Source of the DNA: Pseudomonas maioricensis
GTDB taxonomy: Bacteria > Pseudomonadota > Gammaproteobacteria > Pseudomonadales > Pseudomonadaceae
NCBI RefSeq assembly: GCF_022790535.1
Contig: NZ_LOHG01000001.1
Coordinates: 1-64,000 of the forward strand
DNA length: 64,000 nt
Direction: 5' to 3'
Below, piece after piece: positions 47,607 to 57,078 of the stretch. The notes under the pieces are model-generated. The model did no database searches and was not told where the DNA came from. It saw nothing but the letters and a program-made list of their open reading frames with translations. The number at the start of each line of letters is the position of its first letter. The stretch's first letter is position 1. The position numbers and the translations under genes are program-made.

Positions 47607-49072
47607 CAATCTATTCCCAACTGATTCCAGATTTCGTCGACCCGACGTGTGACAGCTTCGTCCTTGACGATAACCCGACCCCACTCACGCGTGGTCTCGC
47701 CCGGCCATTTGTGCGTTGCATCCAGTCCCATTTTCGAACCCAGCCCGGAGACCGGTGAGGCGAAATCGAGATAATCGATCGGCGTATTTTCGATCATTAC
47801 CGTATCGCGCTTGGGGTCCATGCGCGTGGTAATGGCCCAGATCACGTCGTTCCAGTCCCTGGCATTGATGTCGTCGTCAGTGACGATAACGAACTTGGTG
47901 TACATGAACTGTCGCAAAAACGACCATACACCGAGCATCACGCGCTTGGCGTGGCCGGGGTACTGCTTCTTCATGGTCACCACGGCCATCCGGTACGAGC
48001 AGCCTTCAGGCGGCAGGTAGAAGTCGGTGATTTCCGGGAACTGCTTTTGGAGGATCGGTACGAACACTTCGTTCAACGCGACGCCGAGAATCGCAGGCTC
48101 ATCAGGTGGGCGGCCTGTGTAAGTGCTGTGATAAATCGGCTTGATGCGATGGGTGATTCGCTCGACGGTGAATACCGGGAAGCTGTCGACTTCGTTGTAA
48201 TAACCGGTGTGATCGCCATACGGGCCTTCATCGGCCATCTCGCCAGGATGAATCACGCCTTCCAGAACGATTTCCGCGCTGGCCGGCACTTGCAGGTTAT
48301 TGCCTCGGCACTTGATCAGCTCGGTACGATTGCCGCGCAGCAGACCTGCGAACGCGTACTCGGAGAGGCTGTCTGGTACCGGCGTCACTGCGCCGAGAAT
48401 GGTTGCCGGGTCCGCGCCCAAGGCGACGGATACCGGGAACGGCTCGCCTGGGTGCTTGATGCACCATTCTTTGAAGTCCAGCGCGCCGCCACGATGGCTC
48501 AACCAGCGCATGATGACCTTGTTGCGGCCAATGACTTGCTGGCGATAGATGCCCAGGTTCTGTCGTTCTTTATTAGGGCCGCGGGTCACGGTCAGGCCCC
48601 AGGTGATCAGCGGGCCAACGTCGCCAGGCCAGCACGTCTGCACCGGTAGCATGCCCAGATCCACGTCATCACCTTCGATGACGATCTCCTGGCAAGGCGC
48701 ATCTTTGACGACCTTGGGCGCCATCGAGATGACTTTCTTGAAAATCGGCAGCTTGGACCAGGCGTCTTTCAAGCCTTTAGGTGGCTCGGGCTCTTTGAGG
48801 AAGGCCAGCAGCTTGCCAATCTCCCGCAGCTCGCTGACTTCTTCGGCACCCATGCCCATGGCCACTCGTTCCGGTGTGCCGAACAGGTTGCCCAGCACCG
48901 GAATATCAAAGCCCACCGGCTTTTCGAACAGCAGAGCCGGACCCTTGGCGCGCAAGGTCCGATCACAGATTTCGGTCATTTCCAGTACTGGGGAAATGGG
49001 CATCTGAATGCGTTTCAACTCTCCGCGCTGCTCAAGCTGCTGCACGAAATCCCGTAGATCCTTGAATTTCAT
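47606..49072 (-). CDS. ubiD: 3-polyprenyl-4-hydroxybenzoate decarboxylase
   Basis: Decarboxylates the aromatic ring in ubiquinone synthesis using prenylated FMN from UbiX. About 488 residues from ATG 49072 ([20 protein letters not shown]); a GTG four codons upstream (49084) would give an N-terminus nearer the E. coli form. Conserved stretches are [24 protein letters not shown] at the N-terminus, and the prFMN/metal-site Glu region [20 protein letters not shown]. It is coupled to the flavin reductase-like gene. Confidence 0.96.
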   Translation of the reverse strand: MKFKDLRDFVQQLEQRGELKRIQMPISPVLEMTEICDRTLRAKGPALLFEKPVGFDIPVLGNLFGTPERVAMGMGAEEVSELREIGKLLAFLKEPEPPKGLKDAWSKLPIFKKVISMAPKVVKDAPCQEIVIEGDDVDLGMLPVQTCWPGDVGPLITWGLTVTRGPNKERQNLGIYRQQVIGRNKVIMRWLSHRGGALDFKEWCIKHPGEPFPVSVALGADPATILGAVTPVPDSLSEYAFAGLLRGNRTELIKCRGNNLQVPASAEIVLEGVIHPGEMADEGPYGDHTGYYNEVDSFPVFTVERITHRIKPIYHSTYTGRPPDEPAILGVALNEVFVPILQKQFPEITDFYLPPEGCSYRMAVVTMKKQYPGHAKRVMLGVWSFLRQFMYTKFVIVTDDDINARDWNDVIWAITTRMDPKRDTVMIENTPIDYLDFASPVSGLGSKMGLDATHKWPGETTREWGRVIVKDEAVTRRVDEIWNQLGID

Positions 49073-49157
49073 TAACCCGGCCACCGATAAAATAGGTTCG
49101 TATCGTACCTGCTCTTAGAGTTCGTGGCAGCTTTGAAGTGCTGAGGTGGGTATGTCT

Positions 49158-49250
49158 CCTGTGGGAGCGGTGCTTGCCCGCGATAAGGCTGGACTCGATT
49201 TCAGGTAAAAACCGCGGCGCTCTCATCGCGGGCAAGCCTCGCTCCCACAG
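49158..49250. repeat. REP inverted-repeat pair
   Basis: Left CTGTGGGAGCGGTGCTTGCC and right GGCAAGCCTCGCTCCCACAG pair except for two positions. It lies between ubiD and rho. Confidence 0.85.
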
Positions 49251-49272
49251 GGATTTCGCGCTATTTCAGAAT

Positions 49273-49305
49273 AAAAAAATGGCGCCGGTGAGGGCGCCAT
49301 TTTTT
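49273..49305 (-). terminator. Intrinsic terminator of rho
   Basis: ATGGCGCC (49279-49286) and GGCGCCAT (49293-49300) pair around a 6-base loop, with seven A before and a T-run after. On the minus strand it ends rho. Confidence 0.93.
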
Positions 49306-49323
49306 GTGCTGCGGTTCTGCCTG

Positions 49324-50583
49324 TTACTTGCGTTTCATCGACAGGAAGAACTCGTCGTTGGTCTTGGTCTGCTTCAGCTTGTCGATCAGGAACTCGATAG
49401 CAGCGACTTCGTCCATCGGGTGCAGCAGTTTGCGCAGGATCCACATGCGTTGCAGCTCGTCATCGGCGGTCAGCAACTCTTCGCGGCGGGTGCCGGAACG
49501 GTTGATGTTGATAGCCGGGAACACACGTTTCTCAGCGATCTTGCGATCCAGAGGCAGCTCCATGTTGCCGGTGCCTTTGAATTCCTCGTAGATCACTTCG
49601 TCCATCTTCGAGCCGGTTTCAACCAGCGCGGTGGCGATAATGGTCAGCGAGCCGCCTTCTTCGATGTTCCGCGCTGCGCCGAAGAAACGTTTCGGTTTCT
49701 CCAGGGCGTGGGCATCGACACCACCGGTCAGTACCTTGCCGGAGCTAGGAATCACGGTGTTGTAGGCGCGAGCCAGACGGGTGATGGAGTCGAGCAGGAT
49801 CACTACGTCTTTTTTGTGCTCGACCAGGCGCTTAGCCTTCTCGATCACCATTTCAGCAACCTGCACGTGACGGGTTGGCGGCTCATCGAACGTCGAGGCA
49901 ACCACTTCGCCGCGCACGGTGCGCTGCATTTCGGTTACTTCTTCCGGGCGCTCGTCGATCAGCAAAACGATCAGATGCACTTCCGGGTTGTTACGCGTGA
50001 TGTTCGACGCGATGTTCTGCAGCATGATGGTCTTGCCCGCTTTTGGCGGAGCAACGATCAGGCCGCGCTGGCCTTTACCGATCGGTGCGCACAAGTCGAT
50101 CACACGGCCGGTCAGGTCTTCAGTGGAACCGTTACCGGCTTCCATCTTCATGCGCACGTTCGGGAACAACGGCGTCAGGTTTTCGAAGAGGATCTTGTTC
50201 TTCGCGTTTTCCGGACGGTCGTAGTTGATCGTGTCGACCTTGAGCAGTGCGAAGTAACGTTCGCCTTCTTTCGGTGGCCGGATCTTGCCGACAATAGTGT
50301 CGCCGGTGCGCAGGTTGAAGCGGCGGATCTGGCTCGGCGAGACATAGATATCGTCTGGGCCGGCAAGATAGGAAGCGTCTGCAGAGCGCAGGAAACCGAA
50401 GCCGTCCTGGAGGATCTCCAGCACGCCATCACCGGAAATTTCCTCGCCGCTTTTGGCGTGCTTTTTCAGCAGGGAGAAAATCACATCCTGCTTGCGCGAA
50501 CGGGCCATATTTTCTATGCCCATCTGTTCGGCCATTTCGAGCAGATCGGTAATCGGCTTTTGCTTGAGTTCAGTCAGATTCAT
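49324..50583 (-). CDS. rho: Transcription termination factor Rho
   Basis: A hexameric RNA-dependent ATPase that ends transcription. 419 residues, the family length. N-terminal RNA-binding domain starts [20 protein letters not shown] and carries the OB-fold [20 protein letters not shown]. The Walker A is [12 protein letters not shown] and the Walker B region is [16 protein letters not shown]. It is preceded by trxA on the same strand, with a terminator and a 230-base leader between, in which no gene is seen. Confidence 0.98.
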   Translation of the reverse strand: MNLTELKQKPITDLLEMAEQMGIENMARSRKQDVIFSLLKKHAKSGEEISGDGVLEILQDGFGFLRSADASYLAGPDDIYVSPSQIRRFNLRTGDTIVGKIRPPKEGERYFALLKVDTINYDRPENAKNKILFENLTPLFPNVRMKMEAGNGSTEDLTGRVIDLCAPIGKGQRGLIVAPPKAGKTIMLQNIASNITRNNPEVHLIVLLIDERPEEVTEMQRTVRGEVVASTFDEPPTRHVQVAEMVIEKAKRLVEHKKDVVILLDSITRLARAYNTVIPSSGKVLTGGVDAHALEKPKRFFGAARNIEEGGSLTIIATALVETGSKMDEVIYEEFKGTGNMELPLDRKIAEKRVFPAININRSGTRREELLTADDELQRMWILRKLLHPMDEVAAIEFLIDKLKQTKTNDEFFLSMKRK

Positions 50584-50780
50584 AGGGGAATGACGTAATC
50601 ATGTAGGGAGGGGAAAAATTAAGCTGTTGGGCTTAATGAGGCCGCGCCGCAGAGAAGGCGACAGGATCGCGTACTAAATCGAAAGGAGAGCGTCGGCGAC
50701 GGCTAGCAGGGGGCAACGGAGAAGCCGTTGCGGGGCCGAATGTACCACTTGATTTTCAGGCCGTCTAGTACGACGGCCGA

Positions 50781-50808
50781 AAAAAAGCCCCGCAATTTGC
50801 AGGGCTTT
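50781..50808 (-). terminator. Intrinsic terminator of trxA
   Basis: On the minus strand AAAGCCCTGCAAATTGC pairs with GGGGCTTT, followed by a run of U (A-run at 50780-50786 on the plus strand), immediately after the trxA stop. Confidence 0.9.
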
Positions 50809-50814
50809 GGCGCA

Positions 50815-51144
50815 TCAGATGTTGGCGTCCAGGAACGCTGCCAACTGAGACTTCGACAGCGCACCAACCTTGGTGGCCTCGACGTTGCCGTTTTTGAACA
50901 GCATCAGAGTCGGGATACCACGCACGCCATGCTTGGCTGGAGTTTCCTGGTTCTCGTCGATGTTCAGTTTGGCGATGGTCAGTTTGCCTTTGTAGGTTTC
51001 GGCAATTTCGTCCAGAACCGGGGCAATCATTTTGCACGGGCCACACCACTCAGCCCAGTAATCAACTAGTACAGCACCGTCAGCCTTGAGGACGTCGGCT
51101 TCAAAGCTGGCGTCGCTGACATGCTTGATAAGGTCGCTACTCAT
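50815..51144 (-). CDS. trxA: Thioredoxin 1
   Basis: A 109-residue disulfide reductase with the active site WCGPC ([12 protein letters not shown]) and the cis-proline motif GIPTLML. It reduces cytoplasmic protein disulfides and serves ribonucleotide reductase. It is upstream of rho, as in other gammaproteobacteria. GGAGAACTCC lies before ATG. Confidence 0.97.
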   Translation of the reverse strand: MSSDLIKHVSDASFEADVLKADGAVLVDYWAEWCGPCKMIAPVLDEIAETYKGKLTIAKLNIDENQETPAKHGVRGIPTLMLFKNGNVEATKVGALSKSQLAAFLDANI

Positions 51145-51312
51145 GGAGTTCTCCGAGTTAGTAGGCTAAAAAACGTGGCCCATCATAGCGGGCCTTGCCC
51201 CGTTCAGGAAGTCGGCTTTGATTGAGTCTGGCTATAGACGTCCATGAGTCTGGTTATAGCGGGAGGGTTTCTGGTCCGCCATGGCGCCGCGCCGTCTCGC
51301 GGCGCACACGGA

Positions 51313-51404
51313 CCTGTAGGAGCGAGCTTGCTCGCAATAGCGTCAGGTCAGGCGATAAATTAGTCGACTGGTAGACCGAATCGCGAGCAAGCTCACTCCT
51401 ACAG
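51313..51404. repeat. REP inverted-repeat pair
   Basis: Left CTGTAGGAGCGAGCTTGCTC and right GAGCAAGCTCACTCCTACAG differ at one or two positions. It lies between trxA and the GntR/FCD gene. Confidence 0.85.
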
Positions 51405-51431
51405 GGGCCGTGTTTGCGACGGATTAATGCT

Positions 51432-52139
51432 CTAGCTCGCTGGCGAAACAAACACAATCCCGGTCCGAAGCGCCGCATTGCGAATGTGCTCGTGCATGGC
51501 TTTTTGCGCAGGGCCTGATGCGTGGCGGGCGAGGGCGCGGAGGATCTTGCGGTGCTCCTGCCAGGTTTCCATGGCCCTTGAGGGGCGGATGAAGGGCATT
51601 TTCTGGCTCTCCAGAAAAATATCGGCCCCTGCTGTGATGATGCCGAGCATCGCCTGATTACCGCTGGCGATCAGGATGTGCCGATGGAACTCGAAATCCA
51701 GTCGTGACGCTGATTCGAAATCCCCGGCGCGCAGTTCAAGGCGCATGGCTTCGACGTTGTCCTCCAGCACATCACGTTCGTCGGCGGTCAAGGTTACGGC
51801 AGCCAGCCCTGAAGCAAAGCCTTCCAGCGCATAACGCAGTTGAAAGGTGTCAGCCGGTGAAACCTGTGCGTCGAAAGGCCAGGAAAAACCGCTTGTGCGC
51901 TTTTCTGGTTCAGAAGTCGCCTGAACGAACACGCCTTTGCCTGGCTGCACGCTGACCACGCCAAGTGCGCTCAGCGACGACAACGCTTCACGCAAGGACG
52001 CACGACTGACCCCAAGCAATGCCGCGAGATCACGCTGTGACGGCAGGCTGTCACCCGGCATATAGCCTTGCTCGGCAATCAGTTTACGGATCGCCCTCAG
52101 GGCAGATTCGGGTACGGCTAGTGGGCTATGGGATATCAC
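51432..52139 (-). CDS. GntR-family regulator, FCD subfamily
   Basis: A 235-residue regulator. The winged-helix domain holds PSQRDLAALLGVSRASLREA; the FCD domain has the ligand-site histidines in FHRHILIASGN and in HEHIRNA near the C-terminus. It is divergent from a four-gene amino-acid ABC importer. The shared spacer contains a 15-bp palindrome of the TGGTNNGACCA kind, so it most likely represses the importer and perhaps itself. The ligand is unknown. Confidence 0.9.
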   Translation of the reverse strand: MISHSPLAVPESALRAIRKLIAEQGYMPGDSLPSQRDLAALLGVSRASLREALSSLSALGVVSVQPGKGVFVQATSEPEKRTSGFSWPFDAQVSPADTFQLRYALEGFASGLAAVTLTADERDVLEDNVEAMRLELRAGDFESASRLDFEFHRHILIASGNQAMLGIITAGADIFLESQKMPFIRPSRAMETWQEHRKILRALARHASGPAQKAMHEHIRNAALRTGIVFVSPAS

Positions 52140-52262
52140 TGTTCAGGCCAGTCAGTCCGCTAAAAGTCCCTTTTATAACCATCTGTGCAATCCGGCAAGC
52201 GACGCCCAAGCCTAGGGCGGCCGGGCCTCAAGGCGCGCCAAAGCAGGGCGTCGAATGATCTG

Positions 52263-52277
52263 ACTGGTCAGACCAGT
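52263..52277. promoter_or_regulatory. GntR/FCD operator of the amino-acid ABC importer
   Basis: ACTGGTCAGACCAGT is a perfect palindrome around a central base, matching the TGGTNNGACCA pattern of FadR/PdhR/LldR-type regulators. It lies midway between the divergent GntR gene (start 52139) and the solute-binding protein gene (start 52389). Confidence 0.75.
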
Positions 52278-52388
52278 AAGACCGAAATACCGCGCAAAGC
52301 CTTGGTTTATGGCTGTGCATGATGGGATGGCATGGGCTGTGCACTGAGGTTGCGTACAAACACCTGTCGTCCACCACGGAGTCTTCCT

Positions 52389-53174
52389 ATGACCAAGCGT
52401 TACAGCGCTCTGCTTACTGCCCTGTTTGCCAGCCTCATGCTCAGCCAGGCACCTGCCCACGCCGATGGTCTGGACGACGTCGTGAAGCGCGGCACTTTGA
52501 AAGTTGCTGTTCCGCAGGACTTCCCGCCGTTCGGCTCGGTGGGCCCGGACATGAAGCCTCGTGGCCTGGACATCGACACCGCGAAGCTGATTGCTGACCA
52601 GCTCAAGGTCAAACTGGAACTGACTCCGGTCAACAGCACCAACCGTATTCCGTACCTGACCACCGGCAAGGTGGACCTGGTGATCTCCAGCCTTGGCAAA
52701 AACCCTGACCGCGAAAAAGTCATCGACTTCTCCAAGGCCTACGCGCCTTTCTACCTGGCCGTATTCGGTCCACCTGAAGCGTCGATCAAAGGTCTGGACG
52801 ATCTGAAAGGCAAAACCATCAGCGTGACCCGCGGTGCCATCGAAGACATCGAGCTGACTGCTGTTGCGCCGAAAGAAGCGACCATCAAGCGCTTTGAAGA
52901 CAACAACTCCACCATCGCTGCGTATCTGGCCGGCCAGACCGACCTCATCGCTAGCGGTAACGTGGTGATGGTTGCGATCAGCGAGAAGAACCCGAAGCGC
53001 ATTCCTGAGCTGAAAGTGAAACTCAAGGATTCCCCGGTCTACGTCGGCGTGAACAAAGGTGAGGCGACGTTGCTGGCCAAGGTCAACGAAATCATCGAAG
53101 CGGGCAAGAAAGACGGTTCGCTTGAAAAGAACTCCCAGACCTGGCTCAAACAGCCTCTGCCCGCTGACCTCTGA
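52389..53174 (+). CDS. Amino-acid ABC transporter, solute-binding protein
   Basis: A 261-residue periplasmic protein starting at ATG 52389, with signal peptide SALLTALFASLMLSQAPAHA. It has the family-3 binding-protein signature LDIDTAKLIADQLKVKLELT and the ligand-site segments DLVISSLGKNPDREKVIDFS. It is the first gene of a complete importer with two permeases and an ATPase. Polar or acidic amino acids are usual ligands; which one is not known. Confidence 0.93.
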   Translation: MTKRYSALLTALFASLMLSQAPAHADGLDDVVKRGTLKVAVPQDFPPFGSVGPDMKPRGLDIDTAKLIADQLKVKLELTPVNSTNRIPYLTTGKVDLVISSLGKNPDREKVIDFSKAYAPFYLAVFGPPEASIKGLDDLKGKTISVTRGAIEDIELTAVAPKEATIKRFEDNNSTIAAYLAGQTDLIASGNVVMVAISEKNPKRIPELKVKLKDSPVYVGVNKGEATLLAKVNEIIEAGKKDGSLEKNSQTWLKQPLPADL

Positions 53175-53203
53175 TAACCGTTTGTTGATTTCGGAGGCTG
53201 CCA

Positions 53204-53869
53204 ATGGCTTACAACTTTGACTTCGTACCGGTCATGCAGAATGCCGATCTGCTACTGCGCGGGGCGTTGTTCACCCTGGAGTTGACCGCCATTGGCACTG
53301 TGCTCGGGGTTGGACTGGGTATCATCGGCGCCATCGTGCGGGCCTGGAAAATTCAGCCGTTCTCGGCGATTTTCGGGGTTTATGTCGAGCTGATACGCAA
53401 CACCCCGTTCCTCGTGCAGTTGTTCTTCATCTTCTTCGGGCTACCGTCTCTGGGGGTGCAGATTTCCGAATGGCAGGCGGCAATTCTGGCCATGGTGATC
53501 AACCTGGGCGCTTACTCGACGGAAATCATCCGTGCAGGTATTCAGGCGATCCCCAAAGGTCAGCTTGAGGCGGCTGCCGCACTGGCGATGACGCGAATGG
53601 AGGCGTTCCGATACGTGGTTCTGATTCCGGCGCTGGGCAAGGTCTGGCCCGCGCTGAGCAGCCAGATCATCATCGTGATGCTCGGTTCGGCGGTCTGTTC
53701 ACAGATCGCAACCGAAGAGTTGAGCTTCTTCGCCAACTTCATTCAGTCGCGTAACTTCCGCGCCTTTGAGACGTATATCGTCACCACGCTGATTTACCTC
53801 TTTATGGCGCTAATGGTTCGCCAGTTGCTGGCCTGGATCGGTCGTCGCTACATTTCGAGGAAAGGCTGA
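53204..53869 (+). CDS. Amino-acid ABC transporter permease 1
   Basis: A 221-residue HisM/GlnP-type permease with about five helices. The EAA loop is EAAAALAMTRMEAFRYVVLP-like (GQLEAAAALAMTRMEAFRYV). It overlaps the next permease gene by one base (TGATG), so the two are probably coupled and form a heterodimer. Confidence 0.93.
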   Translation: MAYNFDFVPVMQNADLLLRGALFTLELTAIGTVLGVGLGIIGAIVRAWKIQPFSAIFGVYVELIRNTPFLVQLFFIFFGLPSLGVQISEWQAAILAMVINLGAYSTEIIRAGIQAIPKGQLEAAAALAMTRMEAFRYVVLIPALGKVWPALSSQIIIVMLGSAVCSQIATEELSFFANFIQSRNFRAFETYIVTTLIYLFMALMVRQLLAWIGRRYISRKG

Positions 53870-54516
53870 TGGATTTCACCCTTTGGGATGTTGTGCGCAA
53901 TTTGCTCACCGGCCTGCAATGGACGCTGGCGCTGTCACTGGTAGCGTTCGTGGGTGGCGGCGTGATTGGCTTGCTGGTCATGTGCATGCGCATTGCCAAA
54001 CTCAATGCGCCAAGAGTGATTGCCAAGGTTTACATCGAACTGTTCCAGGGTACACCGCTGCTGATGCAGTTGTTTCTGGTGTTTTTCGGTGTGGCGTTGC
54101 TGGGCTTTGATATTTCCCCATGGGCCGCGGCTGCACTGGCCCTCACGCTGTTTACCAGCGCGTACCTGGCCGAGATCTGGCGTGGTTGCGTCGAGTCGAT
54201 TGCCAATGGTCAGTGGGAAGCATCTGCCAGTCTGGCGATGACGCCACTGGAGCAACTGCGTTACGTGATTCTTCCCCAGGCGCTGCGCATTGCCGTTGCG
54301 CCTACGGTCGGGTTTTCGGTGCAAGTCGTCAAAGGCACCGCAGTGACCTCGATCATTGGTTTTACCGAATTGACCAAAACCGGCGGCATGCTCGCCAACG
54401 CTACGTTCCAGCCCTTCATGGTGTATGGCTTCGTCGCTCTGGGCTACTTCATGCTCTGCTATCCCCTGTCGCTCAGTGCCCGCTACCTGGAAAGGAGACT
54501 GCATGCCTCTGCTTAG
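53869..54516 (+). CDS. Amino-acid ABC transporter permease 2
   Basis: A 215-residue permease of the same family, with EAA loop GQWEASASLAMTPLEQLRYV. It starts at the ATG overlapping the first permease stop, and its end overlaps the ATPase gene by 14 bases. Such close packing is typical of this importer type. Confidence 0.93.
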   Translation: MDFTLWDVVRNLLTGLQWTLALSLVAFVGGGVIGLLVMCMRIAKLNAPRVIAKVYIELFQGTPLLMQLFLVFFGVALLGFDISPWAAAALALTLFTSAYLAEIWRGCVESIANGQWEASASLAMTPLEQLRYVILPQALRIAVAPTVGFSVQVVKGTAVTSIIGFTELTKTGGMLANATFQPFMVYGFVALGYFMLCYPLSLSARYLERRLHASA

Positions 54517-55240
54517 AATATCCGCGCTGCATAAATATTACGGCGACCATCACGTCCTCAAAGGCATCGACCTCTCCGTTGAAGAAGGTCAGGTCGTGGC
54601 GATTATCGGCCGTAGCGGCTCGGGTAAGAGTACGTTGTTGCGTACGTTGAACGGGTTGGAGTCGATCAACGACGGTGTTATCGAAGTCGATGGCGAATAT
54701 CTGGATGCAGCCCGCGCAGACCTGCGCTCGTTGCGGCAGAAAGTCGGCATGGTCTTCCAGCAGTTCAACCTGTTCCCGCATCTGAGTGTTGGCGAAAACG
54801 TGATGCTGGCACCGCAGGTGGTGAAAAAGGTTTCGAAAGCTGAAGCCAGGAAGATTGCCAAAGAGATGCTTGAGCGTGTCGGGCTGGGTGAGAAGTTTGA
54901 TGCCTTCCCTGATCGCCTGTCAGGTGGTCAGCAGCAGCGCGTGGCGATTGCCCGTGCTCTGGCGATGTCGCCCAAAGTATTGCTCTGCGATGAAATTACT
55001 TCGGCTCTGGACCCGGAGCTGGTCAACGAAGTGTTGAGCGTGGTGCGCCAGTTGGCGAAAGACGGCATGACGCTGATCATGGTGACCCACGAAATGCGCT
55101 TCGCCCGGGAAGTGGGAGATAAATTGGTGTTCATGCACCAGGGCAAGGTGCACGAAGTGGGCGATCCTAAGATTCTGTTCGCTAACCCGCGAACGCCAGA
55201 ACTGGCTAATTTTATCGGGTCGGTGGAACACGGGGCGTAA
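54503..55240 (+). CDS. Amino-acid ABC transporter ATP-binding protein
   Basis: A 245-residue ATPase, starting at ATG 54503 inside the permease gene. Walker A is GRSGSGKSTLL, the signature RLSGGQQQRVAIARAL, Walker B LLCDEITSALDPE, and the switch His in MVTHEM. It energises the importer from the cytoplasmic side. The start at 54503 (MPLLRISALHKYYGD) is chosen because of the family N-terminus. Confidence 0.95.
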   Translation: MPLLRISALHKYYGDHHVLKGIDLSVEEGQVVAIIGRSGSGKSTLLRTLNGLESINDGVIEVDGEYLDAARADLRSLRQKVGMVFQQFNLFPHLSVGENVMLAPQVVKKVSKAEARKIAKEMLERVGLGEKFDAFPDRLSGGQQQRVAIARALAMSPKVLLCDEITSALDPELVNEVLSVVRQLAKDGMTLIMVTHEMRFAREVGDKLVFMHQGKVHEVGDPKILFANPRTPELANFIGSVEHGA

Positions 55241-55257
55241 AGCTTGGACGTATGCCC

Positions 55258-55350
55258 CTGTTGGAGCCGGGCTTGCCCGCGAATCAGGCGACGCGGTTAT
55301 GCAGGCATACCAGCGTCATCGTTCTTCGCGGGCAAGCCCGGCTCCAACAG
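55258..55350. repeat. REP inverted-repeat pair, ending in 'ttggagc'
   Basis: Left CCTGTTGGAGCCGGGCTTGC and right GCAAGCCCGGCTCCAACAGG are exact complements over 20 bases and beyond. The outer T/A pair replaces the usual G/C on both arms. It lies between the convergent importer operon and CYTH gene. Confidence 0.9.
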
Positions 55351-55373
55351 GTTTTCGTGTTCCTGACTATGGC

Positions 55374-56741
55374 TTACAAACGCAGCAACGTCTTCCACGC
55401 ACGGCTCTGGAACACGACGATGGTCTGCTGCACGCGAGCATCCAGCACTTCATCGCTGATCGGCTGTTCAGCCAAATGCACCAGCTTGTTCAGCTCGCCG
55501 TACAGACGATCCAGCTCCGGCAGATCCAGTGCACCACGTGCATGGTGCAGCCAGGCCTGAATGCGCTCGATACGCGGCAGTTGTTCAGCGAGATCTTCCG
55601 GCTGCTGCTGATAACGACCCAACTGCAATGCCGTGGCTTCATCGGCCAGAAAACGCGGCAACCAGCTGTCCAGTTGCGCAGCGCCTTGGCGATTGCCACG
55701 GTTATTGCGTTCCACCGTCCAGCTACGTGCCAGCAACCAACGCGACGTGGTCAGCGAGAACAGGCCCCAACGCGGGTCTTGCAGCTCTTCAAGGAACTGC
55801 TCGTGAGCGGCGCCACGCACATCTTCATCTTCCTGGCCTGCTTGAACCAGCGGACGCCAGTCTTCCAGCAAGGCATCCAGCGAGGAACGCAGTTCGCTAC
55901 TGGTGCTGCGCGGTGCTGCCTGACCGAGGCTGCCCGTCAGCGCGCGCAACTCCGCGAGCAACGCAACCCAGTCCTGAAGCAAGCGCCAGTGGCCATTGAA
56001 ACGGTATTGCTCGGCCAGACGCTGGCTGCTGCCTAACAAGTGCAAGGCCAGTGCGGCGTAAGCGTCATCCAGCGGCATTTCGGCCTGGAATTGCGGAGCA
56101 GGCAGCGTCAGCGAGTAGCTGTTGGCGTCCAGCAGACGATAGCCGCGCTCGGCTTTGCTGATGTCGCACGGCATCAGTGGCAGGGTCACGGCCAGTTCAG
56201 CGGCCAGCTCCAGGAGTGCAGCCGGGTCGCCTTCGCGCAATTCCAGCTCCAGCTCGCAGATTTCTTCCTTCTGCTTGCCCGCGACCACGTGGCCCAGATC
56301 GAGTGCTGCTTCGATCACAACCTTGGTTTTGCCACGGCCCCAGGCGATTTCTGCCCGCTCACGAACGAAGTCAGTGGTGAACAGTGGCTTGATGGTTTTC
56401 TTGTCCAGATCAGCCAACTGCTCAGGCCAGCATTCGCCGTCGAGCTTCTTCAGGTCCAGCTTGGCCTTGGGCAGGTCCCAGTTGAACTCGTTACGCTCGG
56501 AGAACCCGGCAACGCTTTGGCCCCGAGTTTTCATGGTCTGGATGATTTGATCGCCATCACGACGTACGCGCAGCGCTACTTTGGCGTTGGCCAGATCGCG
56601 CTCCGGGGTATCGAAATATTGATTGGAAAGCTCCACGCTCTCCCAGCCGCTCTTGTTGCGCTTCTTCAGCAGCGGGTGATCGCGCAGTGCAGCGAGGGTT
56701 TCGCGGCTGACGCGGAGTTTGATTTCTGTTTCTTTCTGCAT
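55374..56741 (-). CDS. CYTH-CHAD inorganic triphosphatase
   Basis: About 455 residues from ATG 56741 (MQKETEIKLRVSRETLAAL). The N-terminal CYTH domain carries the ExExK motif (ETEIK) that binds triphosphate and metal. The C-terminal half is a helical CHAD domain with many Arg and His residues, thought to bind polyphosphate (WRLLQDWVALLAELRALTGS region). E. coli YgiF of the same layout hydrolyses tripolyphosphate. The physiological role is uncertain, but the link to polyphosphate is of interest given ppk/ppx in the window. Confidence 0.9.
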   Translation of the reverse strand: MQKETEIKLRVSRETLAALRDHPLLKKRNKSGWESVELSNQYFDTPERDLANAKVALRVRRDGDQIIQTMKTRGQSVAGFSERNEFNWDLPKAKLDLKKLDGECWPEQLADLDKKTIKPLFTTDFVRERAEIAWGRGKTKVVIEAALDLGHVVAGKQKEEICELELELREGDPAALLELAAELAVTLPLMPCDISKAERGYRLLDANSYSLTLPAPQFQAEMPLDDAYAALALHLLGSSQRLAEQYRFNGHWRLLQDWVALLAELRALTGSLGQAAPRSTSSELRSSLDALLEDWRPLVQAGQEDEDVRGAAHEQFLEELQDPRWGLFSLTTSRWLLARSWTVERNNRGNRQGAAQLDSWLPRFLADEATALQLGRYQQQPEDLAEQLPRIERIQAWLHHARGALDLPELDRLYGELNKLVHLAEQPISDEVLDARVQQTIVVFQSRAWKTLLRL

Positions 56742-56871
56742 GGCCGGGAATCCAGACGCTTTTACTGATAACGGGGTGCAGCCGGTTGTTGCGTGGCTAC
56801 TTAGGGTGGGCAGTGTACAGGACATGTGTCTTGAACAGGCTGGATCAAATCCCGTTGGCTGGGATGCCATA

Positions 56872-56964
56872 CCTGAGGGAGCGGTGCTTGCCCGCGATAG
56901 AGACGCCTCGATTTACCTGCATAACCGCGTAATCGTTCATCGCAGGCAAGCACCGCTCCCTCAG
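56872..56964. repeat. REP inverted-repeat pair, outer pairs 'gaggg/ccctc'
   Basis: Left CTGAGGGAGCGGTGCTTGCC and right GGCAAGCACCGCTCCCTCAG are perfect complements over 20 bases. The unusual outer GAGGG is matched by CCCTC. It is in the 337-base gap between the CYTH and argE genes, where no other gene is seen. Confidence 0.88.
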
Positions 56965-57078
56965 GTTCTGCGTTTCTCCGCCGCTGTGAGATGTCTGGCA
57001 AACCGCCCTTAACGGTTTATTCCCACCACCCGATAGCCCTATGATGGTCGGCACGCTCTCCCGTTAAAGGAATCGCAC

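Noticed and set aside
49138..50598. A 486-codon open frame on the plus strand opposite rho
   Set aside because: It is antisense to the highly conserved rho gene, has no family-like motifs or ribosome site, and arises from the GC-rich codon pattern of the real gene.
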